A stretch of DNA of 5,485 nucleotides, from the NCBI GenBank assembly GCA_900768735.1, contig CAAGDZ010000311.1, positions 1 to 5,485 on the forward strand. The letters are read 5' to 3'. Under the pieces are notes generated by a model that had not been told where the DNA came from, searched no databases, and saw only the letters and a list, made by a program, of their open reading frames with translations. The stretch is from Oscillospiraceae bacterium. Its GTDB lineage: Bacteria > Bacillota > Clostridia > Oscillospirales > Ruminococcaceae. Below, in pieces: positions 4,190 through 5,485 of this stretch; the first letter of the stretch is position 1, and every line of letters starts with the position of its first letter. The position numbers and the translations under genes were made by a program.

Positions 4190-5485
4190 TTATCTGTTAT
4201 TCGCTATGTTCTGCGTACCGTTTCTTTTCTTTATTTCCTGCTTGTCGATATACATCTCACGGTCCGCACGGTTGAACACGGTCATATATACTCTGTCATT
4301 GTACGGCAAATATTCCGTCATGCCGATAGCTATATGCAGACCCAGCTCATAAGCGGTCGAGCCTTTGTTGAAAGCATCAAGCTCGGATTTGAATTTGTTC
4401 TTCAGCTCTTCGCACAGACCCTTTTCGGGATTCAGGATTATTACCGCAAATTCATCTCCGCCTATACGGAATATGTTATATTCTCCGAATACCTTTTTAA
4501 TCAGCGTTGCGGCGTCCGAAATAAGCATATCGCCGTACTCGTGACCAAGCTTGTCGTTATAGTATTTGAGATAATTTATATCCATTACGGCGACTGCAAA
4601 TGAGGCGTCTTCATGCTTCATGATTATTTCGGTCTTGCGCACCATATCTGCGTAAGCCGCCTTGTTACCGACTCCAGTTGCGGCGTCTGTAAATGCCTGC
4701 TTGTTAATACATTCGATATATCCGTTCAGACTCTTTACCGTTTCCTTAAAGCTGTTTGCCAGTACCCCGATTTCGTCCTTAGAGCGGGTCTCAATATCAA
4801 CATCAAGATCACCCGATGCGATTTTGCGTGCAGCCTCGGTGAGATGACGTATCGGCTTTACCGTCATGTTTGTGCACTCGATAGTCAGAATGACCGTAAT
4901 TGCGATTACTATAACCAGCGTGATGAAAATATTCTGTATCAGCTTATTTCTGCTTTCGTTGATTTCACTTGACGGTACGCTGATAACCAGTACCATACCG
5001 TTGCGAAGCTGACGGCTTGTCATCTTCATAGGCGTGCCGTCTTTGTCTTTTCCCGACAAAACCATATTGCTGTCGCATTGAACAATATCGTACGCATCGA
5101 CGCCTATTTCTTTTTTGAGCAATCTGGCTTCGACGCCGCTCGGATAATCCTTGTGGTAGATTATATCTCCGCTGCTGCTGCATAAAAATGCAAAGCCCGT
5201 ATTATACGCCGTTATTGAGCTTAATTCGTCGATAAGCAGTTTAATGTCGATATCCATTCCTATGATACCGATTGTGCGGTTGTATTTGAATATCGGGATA
5301 ACATAGGAAATCATGTATGTATTGTTCAGATTTTTATTTACATAGGGTTCGAGCCATATCGCTTTTCTCGCTTTTATAGGAAGATAATACCAGCCCACGT
5401 GCGGTATATCGTCCTCTTCGTAATCGCTGATAACAGTCATCTCATAGTCCTCGAAGACGTTGGTCGTTTTGTTCTTAACAAGAAA
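4190..5485 (-). CDS. dCACHE-HAMP-GGDEF membrane sensor diguanylate cyclase (5' end outside window)
   Basis: The frame is open through the right edge (15 codons before the Met at 5440), so the N-terminus, first transmembrane helix and part of the sensor are missing; residue numbers count from that Met. Residues ~1-165 are the C-terminal part of an extracellular dCACHE sensor (IWLEPY 28-33, MISYVIPI 43-50, IGIIGMDID 57-65). A transmembrane helix (about 170-189) leads to HAMP (about 190-243, with the conserved P196 in VKPIRHL and DEIGVLANSF at 222-231) and a GGDEF domain (about 248-405). The cyclase signature GGDEF is intact at 327-331 (bases 4448-4462), with DAATGVGNK (252-260), metal ligand D287 and N295-D296 in the LKYYNDKLGH block (291-300). 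It is therefore probably an active enzyme making c-di-GMP from two GTP in response to an external ligand. The RxxD product-inhibition site is absent (F and Y at the expected places before GGDEF). A terminator follows. Confidence 0.93.
   Translation of the reverse strand, partial: FLVKNKTTNVFEDYEMTVISDYEEDDIPHVGWYYLPIKARKAIWLEPYVNKNLNNTYMISYVIPIFKYNRTIGIIGMDIDIKLLIDELSSITAYNTGFAFLCSSSGDIIYHKDYPSGVEARLLKKEIGVDAYDIVQCDSNMVLSGKDKDGTPMKMTSRQLRNGMVLVISVPSSEINESRNKLIQNIFITLVIVIAITVILTIECTNMTVKPIRHLTEAARKIASGDLDVDIETRSKDEIGVLANSFKETVKSLNGYIECINKQAFTDAATGVGNKAAYADMVRKTEIIMKHEDASFAVAVMDINYLKYYNDKLGHEYGDMLISDAATLIKKVFGEYNIFRIGGDEFAVIILNPEKGLCEELKNKFKSELDAFNKGSTAYELGLHIAIGMTEYLPYNDRVYMTVFNRADREMYIDKQEIKKRNGTQNIANNR

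Noticed and set aside
4334..4972. Plus-strand open frames opposite the diguanylate cyclase gene
   Set aside because: They are antisense shadows of a clearly coding GGDEF/HAMP gene, and their products show no domain or good ribosome site.

Overview
The window looks like the chromosome of a Gram-positive Clostridia bacterium, probably of the Oscillospiraceae/Ruminococcaceae type. This is inferred from the AGAAAGGA, GGGAG and GAGGA ribosome-binding sites, sigma-A promoters with 17-base spacers, moderate GC content, and the gene families present: an EpsG-like glycan polymerase, a PF06541-type membrane protein with an HD hydrolase, and a dCACHE-HAMP-GGDEF protein. No rRNA, tRNA, CRISPR array, insertion sequence or phage gene is visible.

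Layout. The left half (1-2642) reads on the plus strand. It holds the 3' part of a large membrane protein that joins the end of an EpsG/Wzy-like polymerase to a long acidic linker, another transmembrane helix and an extracellular domain resembling FAM3/ILEI (PANDER). Next comes trmB (tRNA m7G46 methyltransferase) with an altered active-site motif, then a small membrane-anchored, 18-residue-periodic helical protein with its own promoter. The right half (2789-5485) reads on the minus strand. It holds the 3' part of a dCACHE-HAMP-GGDEF diguanylate cyclase with its own terminator. Downstream of it, a perfect-consensus sigma-A promoter drives an overlapping pair: a PF06541-like membrane protein and a small HD-domain phosphohydrolase. 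The two halves converge at 2643-2788, where one terminator faces each way. The longest gene-free stretch is 3915-4189 (275 bases); it holds the cyclase terminator, the minus-strand promoter, a leader of about 90 nt and a short repeat pair.

Most interesting points. (1) The EpsG-like polymerase carries a C-terminal extracellular domain whose motifs match the FAM3/POMGNT1-stem fold family, but with the two halves in the opposite order to the animal proteins as I recall them. It may be a glycan-binding module built into a surface-polysaccharide polymerase. (2) TrmB has SCPYPK where the family normally has SDPWPK, and lacks two further residues considered important in the E. coli enzyme. (3) The PF06541-like/HD pair is translationally coupled and has a near-ideal promoter, yet its function is unknown. 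No multi-gene defence or mobile system is visible. Both terminal genes are cut by the window edge, so their N-terminal parts cannot be judged.
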